Positions 19,188 to 28,167 of a DNA stretch of 59,556 nucleotides are shown here, piece by piece. The stretch is from Frateuria terrea (GTDB lineage Bacteria; Pseudomonadota; Gammaproteobacteria; Xanthomonadales; Rhodanobacteraceae). The first letter of the stretch is position 1. Every line of letters starts with the position of its first letter. Below the pieces are notes generated by a model, which made no database searches, was not told where the DNA came from, and saw only the letters and a program-made list of their open reading frames with translations. The stretch covers positions 1-59,556 of the forward strand of contig NZ_FOXL01000012.1 in the NCBI RefSeq assembly GCF_900115705.1, in the 5' to 3' direction. The position numbers and the translations under genes are program-made.

Positions 19188-20467
19188 AGTGGCTGCTGCG
19201 CGGCTTTCTTGCCGTTCTCGGACTTCTTGTCGCCGGGGTGGCCTGGTGGCTGTTCGCCCAGCACCACGCGGCCCTGCCGCCGGCGCGCACCACCGCGGCC
19301 AAGCTGCAGGACCCACAGCTGATCGCCCGCGGCGCGTATCTGGCTGCCATCGGCGACTGCGCCGCCTGCCATACCGCCCAGGGCGGCCAGCCCTACGCCG
19401 GCGGTCGCGCGCTGCCCACGCCGTTCGGCGACGTGCCGGCGCCCAACCTCACTCCCGATGACGCCACGGGCCTGGGCCAGTGGTCGTTCGATGCGTTCTG
19501 GCGCGCGCTGCACGAGGGTGTCGGGCGTGACGGCCACGCGCTCTATCCCGCCTTTCCCTACACCTCCTACACCCGGGTGAGCCGGCAGGACGCGTTCGCG
19601 CTGTTCGCCTACCTGAGGTCGTTGCCGCCGGTGCGCAGTGAAACAGGCGCGCCGTCGCTGCGCTTTCCCTACGACCTGCGCGCGAGCCTGGCCACCTGGC
19701 GCACGCTGTACTTCCGTCCGGGCGAATTCGTGCCCGATCCGAAGCAGTCGGCCGAATGGAACCGCGGCGCGTATCTCGTGCAGGGGCTGGGCCATTGCAA
19801 CGAATGCCATGTCGCGCGCGACAACCTCGGCGGCCTGCCCAAGGGCGAAACGCTTACCGGTGGCCAGATTCCCGCACAGAACTGGTATGCGCCGGACCTG
19901 AGCACCCGTGCCCACGGCGGGCTGGAAGGCTGGCGCGCGGACGACATCGTGGCCTTGCTCAAGACCGGGCAGTCCGCCAAGGGCGCCGCGTTCGGCCCGA
20001 TGGCGGACGTGGTCACGCAGAGCACACAGCACATGCGCGACGACGACCTGCGCGCCATCGCCACGTACCTGCAATCGTTGCCGCCGCGCCCTGCGCGCGC
20101 GGGTGGCGGCAGCGAGGTGGACGCGACTGCGCTGATCTCCCGCGGCGGCAAGCTCTACGCACAGCAGTGCGCCAGCTGCCATGGCCAGGACGGCCAAGGC
20201 GTTGCGGGCGTCTACCCGCCGCTGGCCGGCAACGCATCAGTGACCGAACCGACCGGCATCAATGCCATCCGAGTCGTGCTGCTGGGCGGCTTCGCGCCGT
20301 CCACCGCGGCGCATCTGCGTCCGTACTCGATGCCGCCGTTCGCTCAGCAACTGAGCGACGCCGACGTCGCCGCCGTGGTGAGCTACATCCGCCACGCCTG
20401 GTCGAATGATGCTTCGCCGGTGATGGAGCGGGACGTGGCGAACTACCGGCACACGCCGGTCGAGTGA
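19184..20467 (+). CDS. Triheme membrane-anchored cytochrome c (dehydrogenase cytochrome subunit type)
   Basis: 427 residues. An N-terminal hydrophobic segment (residues 6-24) acts as signal or anchor. Three haem c sites: Cys59-Ala-Ala-Cys62-His63, Cys205-Asn-Glu-Cys208-His209 and Cys329-Ala-Ser-Cys332-His333. This three-domain plan is that of the cytochrome subunits of membrane alcohol, gluconate or sorbitol dehydrogenases, which pass electrons to ubiquinone. No flavin or PQQ dehydrogenase gene is adjacent, so its electron donor is unknown. The ATG overlaps the upstream cytochrome stop (ATGA). Confidence 0.88.
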   Translation: MKWLLRGFLAVLGLLVAGVAWWLFAQHHAALPPARTTAAKLQDPQLIARGAYLAAIGDCAACHTAQGGQPYAGGRALPTPFGDVPAPNLTPDDATGLGQWSFDAFWRALHEGVGRDGHALYPAFPYTSYTRVSRQDAFALFAYLRSLPPVRSETGAPSLRFPYDLRASLATWRTLYFRPGEFVPDPKQSAEWNRGAYLVQGLGHCNECHVARDNLGGLPKGETLTGGQIPAQNWYAPDLSTRAHGGLEGWRADDIVALLKTGQSAKGAAFGPMADVVTQSTQHMRDDDLRAIATYLQSLPPRPARAGGGSEVDATALISRGGKLYAQQCASCHGQDGQGVAGVYPPLAGNASVTEPTGINAIRVVLLGGFAPSTAAHLRPYSMPPFAQQLSDADVAAVVSYIRHAWSNDASPVMERDVANYRHTPVE

Positions 20468-20820
20468 CGGGCGATCGGGTCCGAAAACCTGGCGCGCGTC
20501 ACGGAATGTGGCGTAAGTGACGTGTTAGGGCAGCGAGCGAAAAGCCTGCGACGCATCGCGTCAAATTGTGTCTGACCGCACTGACGGCGGCATCGATCGA
20601 TCATCTCACTCCACTTGAGCGGGGTCGCTCTGCGGCGCGTTTTCTCGTGCCCGCATTCGCATTGGCACGCTCGCTGCTTACGCACGTTCGTCGCGTGAAA
20701 TCCTAGTGAAGGCGCAGGCAGCGTGTTGCCGGCCCCGCTTCCCCTCTCCGACCACACATCCCTGCCTCGTGGGTCCCGCCGGATCCGCGCCGGCCCACTG
20801 CACTTATGGGTAGCAAACGA
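20468..20820. other. Intergenic region between cytochrome genes and autotransporter
   Basis: 353 bp without a supportable gene. It holds a 6-bp inverted repeat CGTCAC/GTGACG (20497-20502 with 20517-20522, 14-bp gap) that could bind a dimeric regulator. I found no convincing promoter or terminator. The region just before the autotransporter start has no strong Shine-Dalgarno. Confidence 0.5.
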
Positions 20821-23800
20821 ATGAACAAGATTTATCGCGTCGTGTGGAACCGCGCATTGGGCCAGCTCGTGGTCGCCTCGGAAATGGCGAAGGCGGTGCG
20901 TGGCGGAAGCGGTGGGACGGAGGATCGCCGTACGTCGGCCCGCCTGCCGCGCGCGCTGCTGTGCGCAGCCATGGCGCTGGCCGGGATCGGTGCCAGCGGC
21001 GGCGTGCATGCTGCCGATATCGCCAACGCGAGCTTCGAGGACGGCACGTTGAACAGCTGGGTCGTGGGCGGCGGCAGCGGTTCGCAGTCACCCAGCTACG
21101 GCCAGGAGGGCATCGGTGCTTCGGTGGTTACGGGGATGACGGATTTCACGGCGGTGAGTCAGGGCGGCCCGACCAACACCCATCAGTGGACGGTCACGCC
21201 CTACGGGAACTACATGGCCTCGCTGCAGGCGACCAGCGATCTCGTCAACGGTACCAACGATTTCGCGACCGGTGCCGGTGCGCTCGGTCTTACGGTCGAC
21301 AGCCAGCAGGCGATTGCTACCATGTTGTCGGGCGGTGGCGGCAACGGCGATCCGACCAATGCGTCGTGGCTTTACCAGGACCTCGTGCTCAACGCGGGTG
21401 ATTCGTTCACCATGGCGTGGCAGTACGTGTCCACCGACTACACGCCCTACAACGATTCGTCGCTCACCTCGCTGGTCAACCTCGGCGACGCGTCGTCGCT
21501 GGCGACGGTGAACAACCTGGTCTCCCAGTATGCATTGCTGGGCGCGACCAACCCCGGTACGGGCAGCTATTCGACCGACAGCTTCGGCGCGACCGGCTGG
21601 GAGGTCGCCACCTATTCGGTCGCGACCGCGGGCACCTATCGACTGGGTTTCCTGTCGTTCAACCTGACCGACGAGATCAACAGCCCGATCCTGCTGATCG
21701 ACCAGCAGCCGGGCCAGACCTTCGACCACGGCGTCCCGTTCAATCCGGTCGCGCCCAACGAGGGATCGGGCGCCCCGACCACGTCGACATCGACAACGAT
21801 CGATTCGACCACCTCGACCACGGACCTGGGCAGCACCGATGGCGCCTTCGACGGCGGCACGCTGGCCGCCGATGGCGACACCACGCTCGACCAGAACTTC
21901 ACCATCGACGGCAACGGCGGCACGATCGATCAGGCCGGCCACCAGGTGACGGTCAACGGCGCCATCACCGACGCCGACGTGGGAGGCGCCGGCTCGCTCA
22001 CCATCACCAACAGCGGCAATGGCGGCGGTGTTTCGCTGTCGGGCATCAACACCTACACCGGCACCACGACGATCGATGACGGCGCCACGCTGTCGCTGAT
22101 CGGCGACGGTTCGATCGCGGATTCGGCCGGTGTGACCGACAACGGCACCTTTGACATCTCGGGCGCCAATGGCGATGCCAGCATCACCACGCTCGACGGC
22201 AGCGGCACGGTCGACCTGGGCGGCAACGGCCTCGACCTGACCGACGCCTCCGGCACCTTTGGCGGCACGATCACTGGCACCGGCGGCGTCAACGTCGGCG
22301 GCGGCAGCGAGGCCCTCTCCGGCGCCAACACCTACACCGGCACGACCGTGATCGACAGCGGCGCGACGCTCTCGCTCACCGGTGACGGCTCCATCGCCGA
22401 GTCGGCGGGCGTCACCGACAACGGCACGCTCGACATCTCGGGCGCCAACGGTGATGCGAGCATCGCAACGCTCGACGGCACCGGCGCGGTCGACCTGGGC
22501 GGCAACGGCCTCAACCTGACCGACGCCTCCGGCACCTTCGGCGGCGCGATCAACGGCACCGGCTGCGTCAACGTCGGCGGCGGCAGCGAGGCCCTCTCCG
22601 GCGCCAACACCTATACCGGCACGACCGTGATCGACAGCGGCGCGACGCTCTCGCTCACCGGTGACGGCTCGATCGCCGATTCCGCCGGCTTGACCGACAA
22701 CGGCACGCTCGACGTCTCGGGCGCCAATGGCGATGCCAGCATCAGCACGCTCGATGGCAGCGGCACGGTCGACCTGGGAAGCAACGGCCTCAACTTGACC
22801 GACGCCTCCGGTACGTTCGGCGGCGCGATCGCCGGCACGGGTGGCGTCAACGTCGACGGCGGCAGCGAGGCATTCTCCGGCGTCAATACCTACACCGGCA
22901 CGACCGTGATCGACGGCGGTGCGACGCTCTCGCTCACCGGTGACGGCTCCATCGCCGAGTCGGCCGGCGTGACCGACAACGGCACGTTCGACATCTCGGG
23001 CGCCAATGGCGATGCGAGCATCACCACGCTCGACGGCAACGGCGCGCTCGACCTGGGAAGCAACGACCTCAACCTGACCGACGCCTCGGGTACGTTCGCC
23101 GGCACGATCGGCGGCACCGGGGGCGTTAACGTCGTCGGTGGCACCGAAGTGCTGAGCGGTACAAACACGTACACCGGCGGCACCACCATCAACAACGGCA
23201 CCGTGCAGATCGGCAACGACGCCAACCTGGGCGATGCCAGCGGCGGCCTGACCTTCGACGGCGGCACGCTGAACACCACCGGCGACGTCGACAGCAACCG
23301 CGACATCACCAAGGACGGCGCCGGCACGCTGGAGCTGGCCGGCACGCTGTCGCACAGCGGCGGCACGACGGTGAACGACGGCACGCTGGTGCTGACCGGC
23401 GACAACACCTACACCGGCGGCACCACCATCAACAACGGCACGCTGCAGATCGGCGACGATGCGAACCTGGGCGATGCCAGCGGCAACCTGACCTTCGACG
23501 GCGGCACGCTGCACACCACCGGCGATGTCGACAGCAACCGCGACATCACCCTGGCAGGCGACGGCACGATCGACACCGACACCGGCACCGCGATGAGCAA
23601 TGGCGGCGACGTCGGCGGAAGCGGCGCGCTCATCAAGGACGGCGCCGGCACGCTGGAGCTGGCCGGCACGCTGTCGCACAGCGGCGGCACGACGGTGAAC
23701 GACGGCACGCTGGTGCTGACCGGCGACAACACCTATACCGGTGGCACCACGCTCAACGGTGGCGCGCTGCAGATCGGCGACGATGCGAACCTGGGAGATG

Positions 23801-26724
23801 CCAGCGGTGGCCTGACCTTCGACGGCGGCACGCTGCACGCCACGGCCAGCCTCTCGACCGACCGCCAGATCACGCTCGCCGGCGACGGCCGGTTCGACGT
23901 CGACAGCGGCACCACGCTGACTGCCACCGATGCGATCGACGGCACCGGCCGCCTGGTCAAGCAGGGTGACGGCACGCTGGTGCTCACCGGCGCCAACACC
24001 TACACCGGTGGCACCACGATCGACGCTGGCACGCTGCAGGGCAACAGCACCAGCCTGCAGGGCGACATGGTCGACAACGGCACGCTGGACTTCGTCCAGG
24101 CGGGCAATGGCACGTTCGGCGGCACCCTCAGCGGCACCGGCAACCTGGTCAAGGACGGCAGCGGTACGCTGACGATCAGCGGCACGGCCTCACAGCAAGG
24201 CGGCATGATCGTCAACGCCGGCACGCTGGTGCTGACCGGCAGCAACACCTACACCGGCGGCACCACGGTCAACGGTGGGAGCCTGCAGGTCAGCCGCGAC
24301 GCCAACCTGGGCGATGCGTCGTCGGACCTGACCCTCGCCGGCGGCACGCTGCACACCACCGACAGTTTCGAGAGCGGGCGCGACATCGCGCTGGGCGGCG
24401 GCAGCTTCGACACCGAGGCCCGGGCCACTTTCACCAGCAACGGCGCCATCGACGGCACCGGGGGACTGGTGAAGAACGGCCAGGGCACGATGGTGGTCAA
24501 CGGCGTGGCCTCGCATCAGGGCGGCACCACGGTCAATGCGGGCGTATTGATCCTCAACGGCGCCAACACCTACACCGGCGGCACCGTGATCAACGGCGGT
24601 TCGCTGCACGTGAGCAATGACGCCAACCTGGGCGATGCGGCCAATGCCCTCACGTTCAACGGAGGCGACCTCACCATCACGCAGTCGATGGCGAGCGACC
24701 GCGATATGGCGTTCGAGGCCGGCAACGCTTCGATCACCACGCTGGCCGGCGTTACGTTCACCGCCAACGGCGACATGAGCGGCACCGGCAGCCTGGTCAA
24801 GCGCGGTGGCGGCACGCTGGTGGTCAGCGGCAACAACACCTTCAGCGGCGGCACGTTGATCGACGGCGGCGTGATCAAGATCGACAGCGGCTCTTCGCTG
24901 GGTACCGGCGTGATCCGGCTGCAGGGGGGCACGCTGCAGACGGTCGAGTCGCTCGGCACCGGCCAGACGGTGCTGGTCAGTGGCGACTCGGGCGTGAACG
25001 TCGACGCGGGCAAGACCGCCGAACTGAGCGGCCAGATCCTCACCGACGGCAGCGCGGGCTGCTTCATCAAGAGCGGCAAGGGCACGCTCAACATGACCGG
25101 CGCCGCCATGCTGTCCAACGGTACCTGCGTGAAGGAAGGCATGCTTCGCGCAAATGGTGAGCTGACCAGCCAGGTGCAGGTCGACCATCCGGGCACGCTG
25201 CGTGGCGTCGGTATCATCGACGGTGCGCTTAATGTGGAAGGTACCCTGGCGCCGGGCAACTCGCCGGGCACGCTGTCGGTCACCGGCGCGGTCACGATGC
25301 ACCAGGGCAGTGCACTGGAAGTCGACATCGACGGCCATGGCACCGGCACCGGCAAGGGCAACTACTCGCGGCTGCTGGTGGGCGGATCGTTCACCGCCGC
25401 GGGCGCGCTCGTGCCGACGCTGCGTGGCATCACCGGCAATGCCTACAATGCCTTCACGCCTGAGCTGGGCGATGTCTACACCGTGGTCGAGGCGACCGGC
25501 GGCGTGAAGGGCACGTTCGACGCCCTGCAGCAGCCGACCGCGGGCCTGGCGGACAACACCCGCTTCCAGGTGTTCTACGTCGGCGGCCACGCGGTGGAGC
25601 TGTTCGTCACGCCGGCATCCTATGCGACGCTGCTCGAAGGCCACGCCAACGGCAATGCCGTGCGCGTGGGCGGGGCGACGGACCGCATGGTGGCGGCACA
25701 GGATGCCGGCACCGACAGCGCCGATCAGCACGGTCTGCTGTTCGCGCTGGCCGGCCTGCGCGCCGCACAGCTGCCGCAGGTGATGCAGGGCCTGGCGGGC
25801 GAGACGCACGCGCAGGTGGCCGCCATGGCACGCGAGGCGGGCCTGGGCCTGGCCGGCGACGTCACGCAGCACCTGGCCGAGTCCCCGCTGGACCAGGGCG
25901 AGCATGGCGACCGCGCCTGGGCGACCTTGTCGCAGGGCGGCTACCGTGCGCTGTCCGATGCGCAGGCGGCGGGCTTTCAGTCGCAGCAGAGCCGCGCCAG
26001 CGCGGGCCTGGACGTCTACCGTGGCGATGCTGGGCAGTGGGGCGTGGGCCTGGCGCACACCGAAGCCCGGCTGGAGAACGTTCCGGCCTCGGGCAACGTG
26101 CGTGGTAACGGCGCGCTGCTTTACGGTGAACTGGCGGCCGGCGCGGCTGTGCTCGACGGCAGCGCTTCGTGGTCGAAGGATCGCTGGAGCACCCGTCGCG
26201 CCGATGCGCTCGCACCGGCCTCCAGCCTGTCCTCGCAGGCCGATGGCCACTCGATGGTGGCCAGCGTCACAGCACGCTTCCCGCTGCAGCACCAGGGCTT
26301 GCACGTCGAGCCCTACGTGCAGGCGTTGTGGCAGCGCGTGGAGCGCGACGGCTTCGCCGAATCGGGCGATGCCTTGAGCGGGCTCACCCTGGACCGCTAC
26401 GACGCGAGCGGCACCCGCCTGCTGGCCGGCCTCAACCTGGGTTCGGCCGCGCAGGATCCGCTGGCCGCCAGTACCACCTGGCGCATCGGTGCGGCGGTGG
26501 GTCGCGACTTCGGCGACACACTCGACCCGGTGGTGGGTGCCTCGCTCGCCGGCGAGTCGTTCCAGCTGCAGTCGCCGTCGATGGGGCGGACCCTGCTCAA
26601 GCTCGACGCCAGCGGCACGCTGCGCCTGGGCAAGCAGTCCTGGCTGTACGGCGGCCTGAACTCGGCCAACGCCGACAACCGCGCCAGCTATGGGGTGAAC
26701 GTGGGCGTACGCGTGCAGTTCTGA
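20821..26724 (+). CDS. Large repeat-rich autotransporter (type Va)
   Basis: 1967 residues. It starts with an extended signal peptide region (MNKIYRVVWNRALGQLVVAS), then a hydrophobic core and cleavage near residue 64 (GVHA-AD). The ESPR motif decides the start; an upstream ATG adds only five residues. Residues about 65-330 form a non-repetitive head. Residues about 410-780 are four 93-residue repeats, and about 780-1420 are autotransporter-associated beta-strand repeats (NTYTGGTT-type). A junction or autochaperone region follows, and from about 1690 a beta-barrel ends with the expected terminal Phe (GVRVQF). The passenger should be a surface beta-helix in adhesion or aggregation; no protease triad is apparent. 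Confidence 0.93.
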   Translation: MNKIYRVVWNRALGQLVVASEMAKAVRGGSGGTEDRRTSARLPRALLCAAMALAGIGASGGVHAADIANASFEDGTLNSWVVGGGSGSQSPSYGQEGIGASVVTGMTDFTAVSQGGPTNTHQWTVTPYGNYMASLQATSDLVNGTNDFATGAGALGLTVDSQQAIATMLSGGGGNGDPTNASWLYQDLVLNAGDSFTMAWQYVSTDYTPYNDSSLTSLVNLGDASSLATVNNLVSQYALLGATNPGTGSYSTDSFGATGWEVATYSVATAGTYRLGFLSFNLTDEINSPILLIDQQPGQTFDHGVPFNPVAPNEGSGAPTTSTSTTIDSTTSTTDLGSTDGAFDGGTLAADGDTTLDQNFTIDGNGGTIDQAGHQVTVNGAITDADVGGAGSLTITNSGNGGGVSLSGINTYTGTTTIDDGATLSLIGDGSIADSAGVTDNGTFDISGANGDASITTLDGSGTVDLGGNGLDLTDASGTFGGTITGTGGVNVGGGSEALSGANTYTGTTVIDSGATLSLTGDGSIAESAGVTDNGTLDISGANGDASIATLDGTGAVDLGGNGLNLTDASGTFGGAINGTGCVNVGGGSEALSGANTYTGTTVIDSGATLSLTGDGSIADSAGLTDNGTLDVSGANGDASISTLDGSGTVDLGSNGLNLTDASGTFGGAIAGTGGVNVDGGSEAFSGVNTYTGTTVIDGGATLSLTGDGSIAESAGVTDNGTFDISGANGDASITTLDGNGALDLGSNDLNLTDASGTFAGTIGGTGGVNVVGGTEVLSGTNTYTGGTTINNGTVQIGNDANLGDASGGLTFDGGTLNTTGDVDSNRDITKDGAGTLELAGTLSHSGGTTVNDGTLVLTGDNTYTGGTTINNGTLQIGDDANLGDASGNLTFDGGTLHTTGDVDSNRDITLAGDGTIDTDTGTAMSNGGDVGGSGALIKDGAGTLELAGTLSHSGGTTVNDGTLVLTGDNTYTGGTTLNGGALQIGDDANLGDASGGLTFDGGTLHATASLSTDRQITLAGDGRFDVDSGTTLTATDAIDGTGRLVKQGDGTLVLTGANTYTGGTTIDAGTLQGNSTSLQGDMVDNGTLDFVQAGNGTFGGTLSGTGNLVKDGSGTLTISGTASQQGGMIVNAGTLVLTGSNTYTGGTTVNGGSLQVSRDANLGDASSDLTLAGGTLHTTDSFESGRDIALGGGSFDTEARATFTSNGAIDGTGGLVKNGQGTMVVNGVASHQGGTTVNAGVLILNGANTYTGGTVINGGSLHVSNDANLGDAANALTFNGGDLTITQSMASDRDMAFEAGNASITTLAGVTFTANGDMSGTGSLVKRGGGTLVVSGNNTFSGGTLIDGGVIKIDSGSSLGTGVIRLQGGTLQTVESLGTGQTVLVSGDSGVNVDAGKTAELSGQILTDGSAGCFIKSGKGTLNMTGAAMLSNGTCVKEGMLRANGELTSQVQVDHPGTLRGVGIIDGALNVEGTLAPGNSPGTLSVTGAVTMHQGSALEVDIDGHGTGTGKGNYSRLLVGGSFTAAGALVPTLRGITGNAYNAFTPELGDVYTVVEATGGVKGTFDALQQPTAGLADNTRFQVFYVGGHAVELFVTPASYATLLEGHANGNAVRVGGATDRMVAAQDAGTDSADQHGLLFALAGLRAAQLPQVMQGLAGETHAQVAAMAREAGLGLAGDVTQHLAESPLDQGEHGDRAWATLSQGGYRALSDAQAAGFQSQQSRASAGLDVYRGDAGQWGVGLAHTEARLENVPASGNVRGNGALLYGELAAGAAVLDGSASWSKDRWSTRRADALAPASSLSSQADGHSMVASVTARFPLQHQGLHVEPYVQALWQRVERDGFAESGDALSGLTLDRYDASGTRLLAGLNLGSAAQDPLAASTTWRIGAAVGRDFGDTLDPVVGASLAGESFQLQSPSMGRTLLKLDASGTLRLGKQSWLYGGLNSANADNRASYGVNVGVRVQF
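22048..23163. repeat. Four tandem 279-bp coding repeats in the autotransporter
   Basis: Four units of exactly 279 bp (93 residues) begin at 22048, 22327, 22606 and 22885, each starting with the codons for NTYTG. Units share long runs (for example SGANGDASI, LTDASGTF and DGSIA-S-AG) and differ mostly at synonymous or conservative sites. Unit 2 encodes a Cys where the others have Gly (the TGC at 22564-22566). Exact length conservation points to recent unequal recombination or gene conversion. Confidence 0.92.
23311..23414. repeat. Near-identical direct repeat inside the autotransporter, copy 1
   Basis: About 104 bp that recurs, apparently base for base, at 23635-23738, an offset of 324 bp (108 codons). 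It encodes KDGAGTLELAGTLSHSGGTT and following residues of a beta-strand repeat. Such identity at DNA level makes the segment between the copies prone to deletion or expansion, and to assembly collapse. Confidence 0.85.
23635..23738. repeat. Near-identical direct repeat inside the autotransporter, copy 2
   Basis: Second copy of the segment at 23311-23414, same strand and same reading frame. Beyond the copy the sequences diverge at synonymous positions first (ACCTACACC against ACCTATACC). Confidence 0.85.
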
Positions 26725-26749
26725 GGCCGCGCTTCGTCGCGCGACAGCG

Positions 26750-26779
26750 CGCCGCCGGAGCGATCCGGCGGCGGCTTTT
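26750..26779 (+). terminator. Intrinsic terminator after the autotransporter
   Basis: A 10-bp stem (26750-26759 with 26764-26773) with a GCGA tetraloop is followed by GC and four T. It lies 25 nt after the autotransporter stop. The next gene is convergent, so it may serve both sides, although the T-run favours the plus strand. Confidence 0.8.
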
Positions 26780-26892
26780 AAACTTCATCCAGATGCTGTG
26801 GACCCACTGCCGCCGTTGCGTCGCCGTCCGCAGGGCAGCGTCCACGGCCGCAACCGAGCCGGTGTGGGGCCATGCCCGTGGAGGCAGGTGTC

Positions 26893-27411
26893 TTATGCGC
26901 GGACCGCATGGAAGCGGAGGGCAAGCGCCCGCCAAGGTCCGAGGTCCCAATGCCCGCGCGCCTGGCCCGACGGCGAGGGCAAAGCGTGGATCTCGATGGT
27001 GTCGAGGCGTTCGGGTTGCACGCCGTGCGCGGTGATCGCGCGGCCGAGTGCCGCGCGCGCGGCGGTCTTGCTGGTGAAGGCGAGCAGGCGGGGCTGGTAG
27101 TGCGCGAGCTTCGCCTCGAGAGCAGGAACGTCGAAGGCATCGCGTGGCAGGTCGGCGTCGTTGCCGCTGTGGCGCTTGGCCAGGTCGGTCAGCCCGATGC
27201 CCAGCTCCAGCAGCGCCGGGAAATCCGGCGGCGAGAAGCGATGCGGCGTGATGCCGGCTTCGTGCAGCGCGCGCCAGAACAGGTTGCCCGGGTGTGCATA
27301 GTAGGCGCGTTCGCGAGCCGAACGTTCGCCCGCAGCGGTGCCGCAGAACACCAAGGCCAGGCCAGGCCGCAGCAGGTCCGGCAGGATGTGTTGTTCAGCC
27401 GGCCGTTGCAT
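26893..27411 (-). CDS. Mug/TDG-like mismatch-specific DNA glycosylase
   Basis: 172 residues. The uracil-DNA glycosylase superfamily is recognised from LVFCGTAAGERSARERAYYA, HPGNLFWRALHEAG (residues 40-53) and TDLAKRHSGND. These enzymes remove uracil or thymine from mismatches at the start of base excision repair. Motif A reads CGTAAG where E. coli Mug has GINPG, so the Asn that activates water in Mug is absent and this is probably another subclass. The start at MQRPAEQHILPDLL lies inside the end of the upstream PP-loop gene (17-bp overlap). Confidence 0.82.
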   Translation of the reverse strand: MQRPAEQHILPDLLRPGLALVFCGTAAGERSARERAYYAHPGNLFWRALHEAGITPHRFSPPDFPALLELGIGLTDLAKRHSGNDADLPRDAFDVPALEAKLAHYQPRLLAFTSKTAARAALGRAITAHGVQPERLDTIEIHALPSPSGQARGHWDLGPWRALALRFHAVRA

Positions 27412-28084
27412 CAAGCAGGAAGTCGGTGAACTGGAAGCGGTCGTCGCGCCGCACCGACTCGCCACGGCGCAGCGGCAGCTCGCGCGCGAACATCGGCCCG
27501 CCAAAGCTCAGCGTGTGGAACTCGCCGCGTTCGCCGCAGGGATCCACGGCGGCGGGCAGGCCGTCGAGCAGGGCTCCGTCGTAGGCGCGGCCGCAATAGT
27601 CGGCAGGCAGTTGCTGGGTGTCCACGCAGCACAGCACGGCCCGGTGGCCTTCGCCGACGAAGCGGCGCGCGAGAGCTTCGGTATCCTCGCCCCAGATCGG
27701 GAACACAGCGCGCCATCCACCACGACCCAACTGCCGTACACGGTAGTCGCGCACGTCCTCCAGAAAGAGGTCGCCGAAGGCGCAGTGGCGGATACCGGGC
27801 CAGCGCATGCGCGCTTGAGCCAGTGCGCGCTCGTGCGCGGCCTCGTAGGCCTCGTTGCTGCCGGGCCAGTCCATCGCCACTTCCAGCAGCGGCAGGCCGA
27901 GGGCGTCGGCCTGCGCGAGCAGGATGTCGCGGCGCACGCCATGCATGGCGATGCGCTGGTAGGTACGGTTGACGGTGGTCAGCAGCGCGACGACCTGCCA
28001 CTGCGGATCGGCGCGCAGCCGCTGCAGGGCCATAAGGCAGTCCTTGCCGCCGCTCCAGGCGAGGAGGATGGGCGTGGCGTTCAT
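27395..28084 (-). CDS. Dph6-like PP-loop ATPase (adenine nucleotide alpha hydrolase family)
   Basis: 229 residues. The N-terminal PP-loop is AWSGGKDCLMAL (residues 9-20), and the Dph6-type signature DPCGERGEFHTL is at 181-192. Family members adenylate a substrate with ATP and then amidate it: eukaryotic Dph6 makes diphthamide on EF-2, which bacteria lack, so the bacterial substrate is unknown. It overlaps the glycosylase gene by 17 bp in one transcript and is divergent from the MscS-type channel gene, with 83 bp between. Confidence 0.85.
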   Translation of the reverse strand: MNATPILLAWSGGKDCLMALQRLRADPQWQVVALLTTVNRTYQRIAMHGVRRDILLAQADALGLPLLEVAMDWPGSNEAYEAAHERALAQARMRWPGIRHCAFGDLFLEDVRDYRVRQLGRGGWRAVFPIWGEDTEALARRFVGEGHRAVLCCVDTQQLPADYCGRAYDGALLDGLPAAVDPCGERGEFHTLSFGGPMFARELPLRRGESVRRDDRFQFTDFLLDATAG

Positions 28085-28167
28085 CGGCCTACTCTACGGC
28101 AGCCCTGGACGTTGCGACCATGGCGTGCCCACGCCCCGTGGACGTGCGGGCGGGCAGGGTGGGCTGC

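Noticed and set aside
21088-23838. A 916-codon open frame on the minus strand within the autotransporter
   Set aside because: It mirrors the codon-biased repetitive sense gene, with Val/Ala/Gly/Arg-rich repeats and no recognisable domain. Long antisense frames are expected in GC-rich repetitive genes.
22048-25000. Regular repeats considered as a CRISPR array
   Set aside because: The repeats are in frame, encode a recognised beta-strand passenger, have no unique spacers of constant length, and no cas genes are present.
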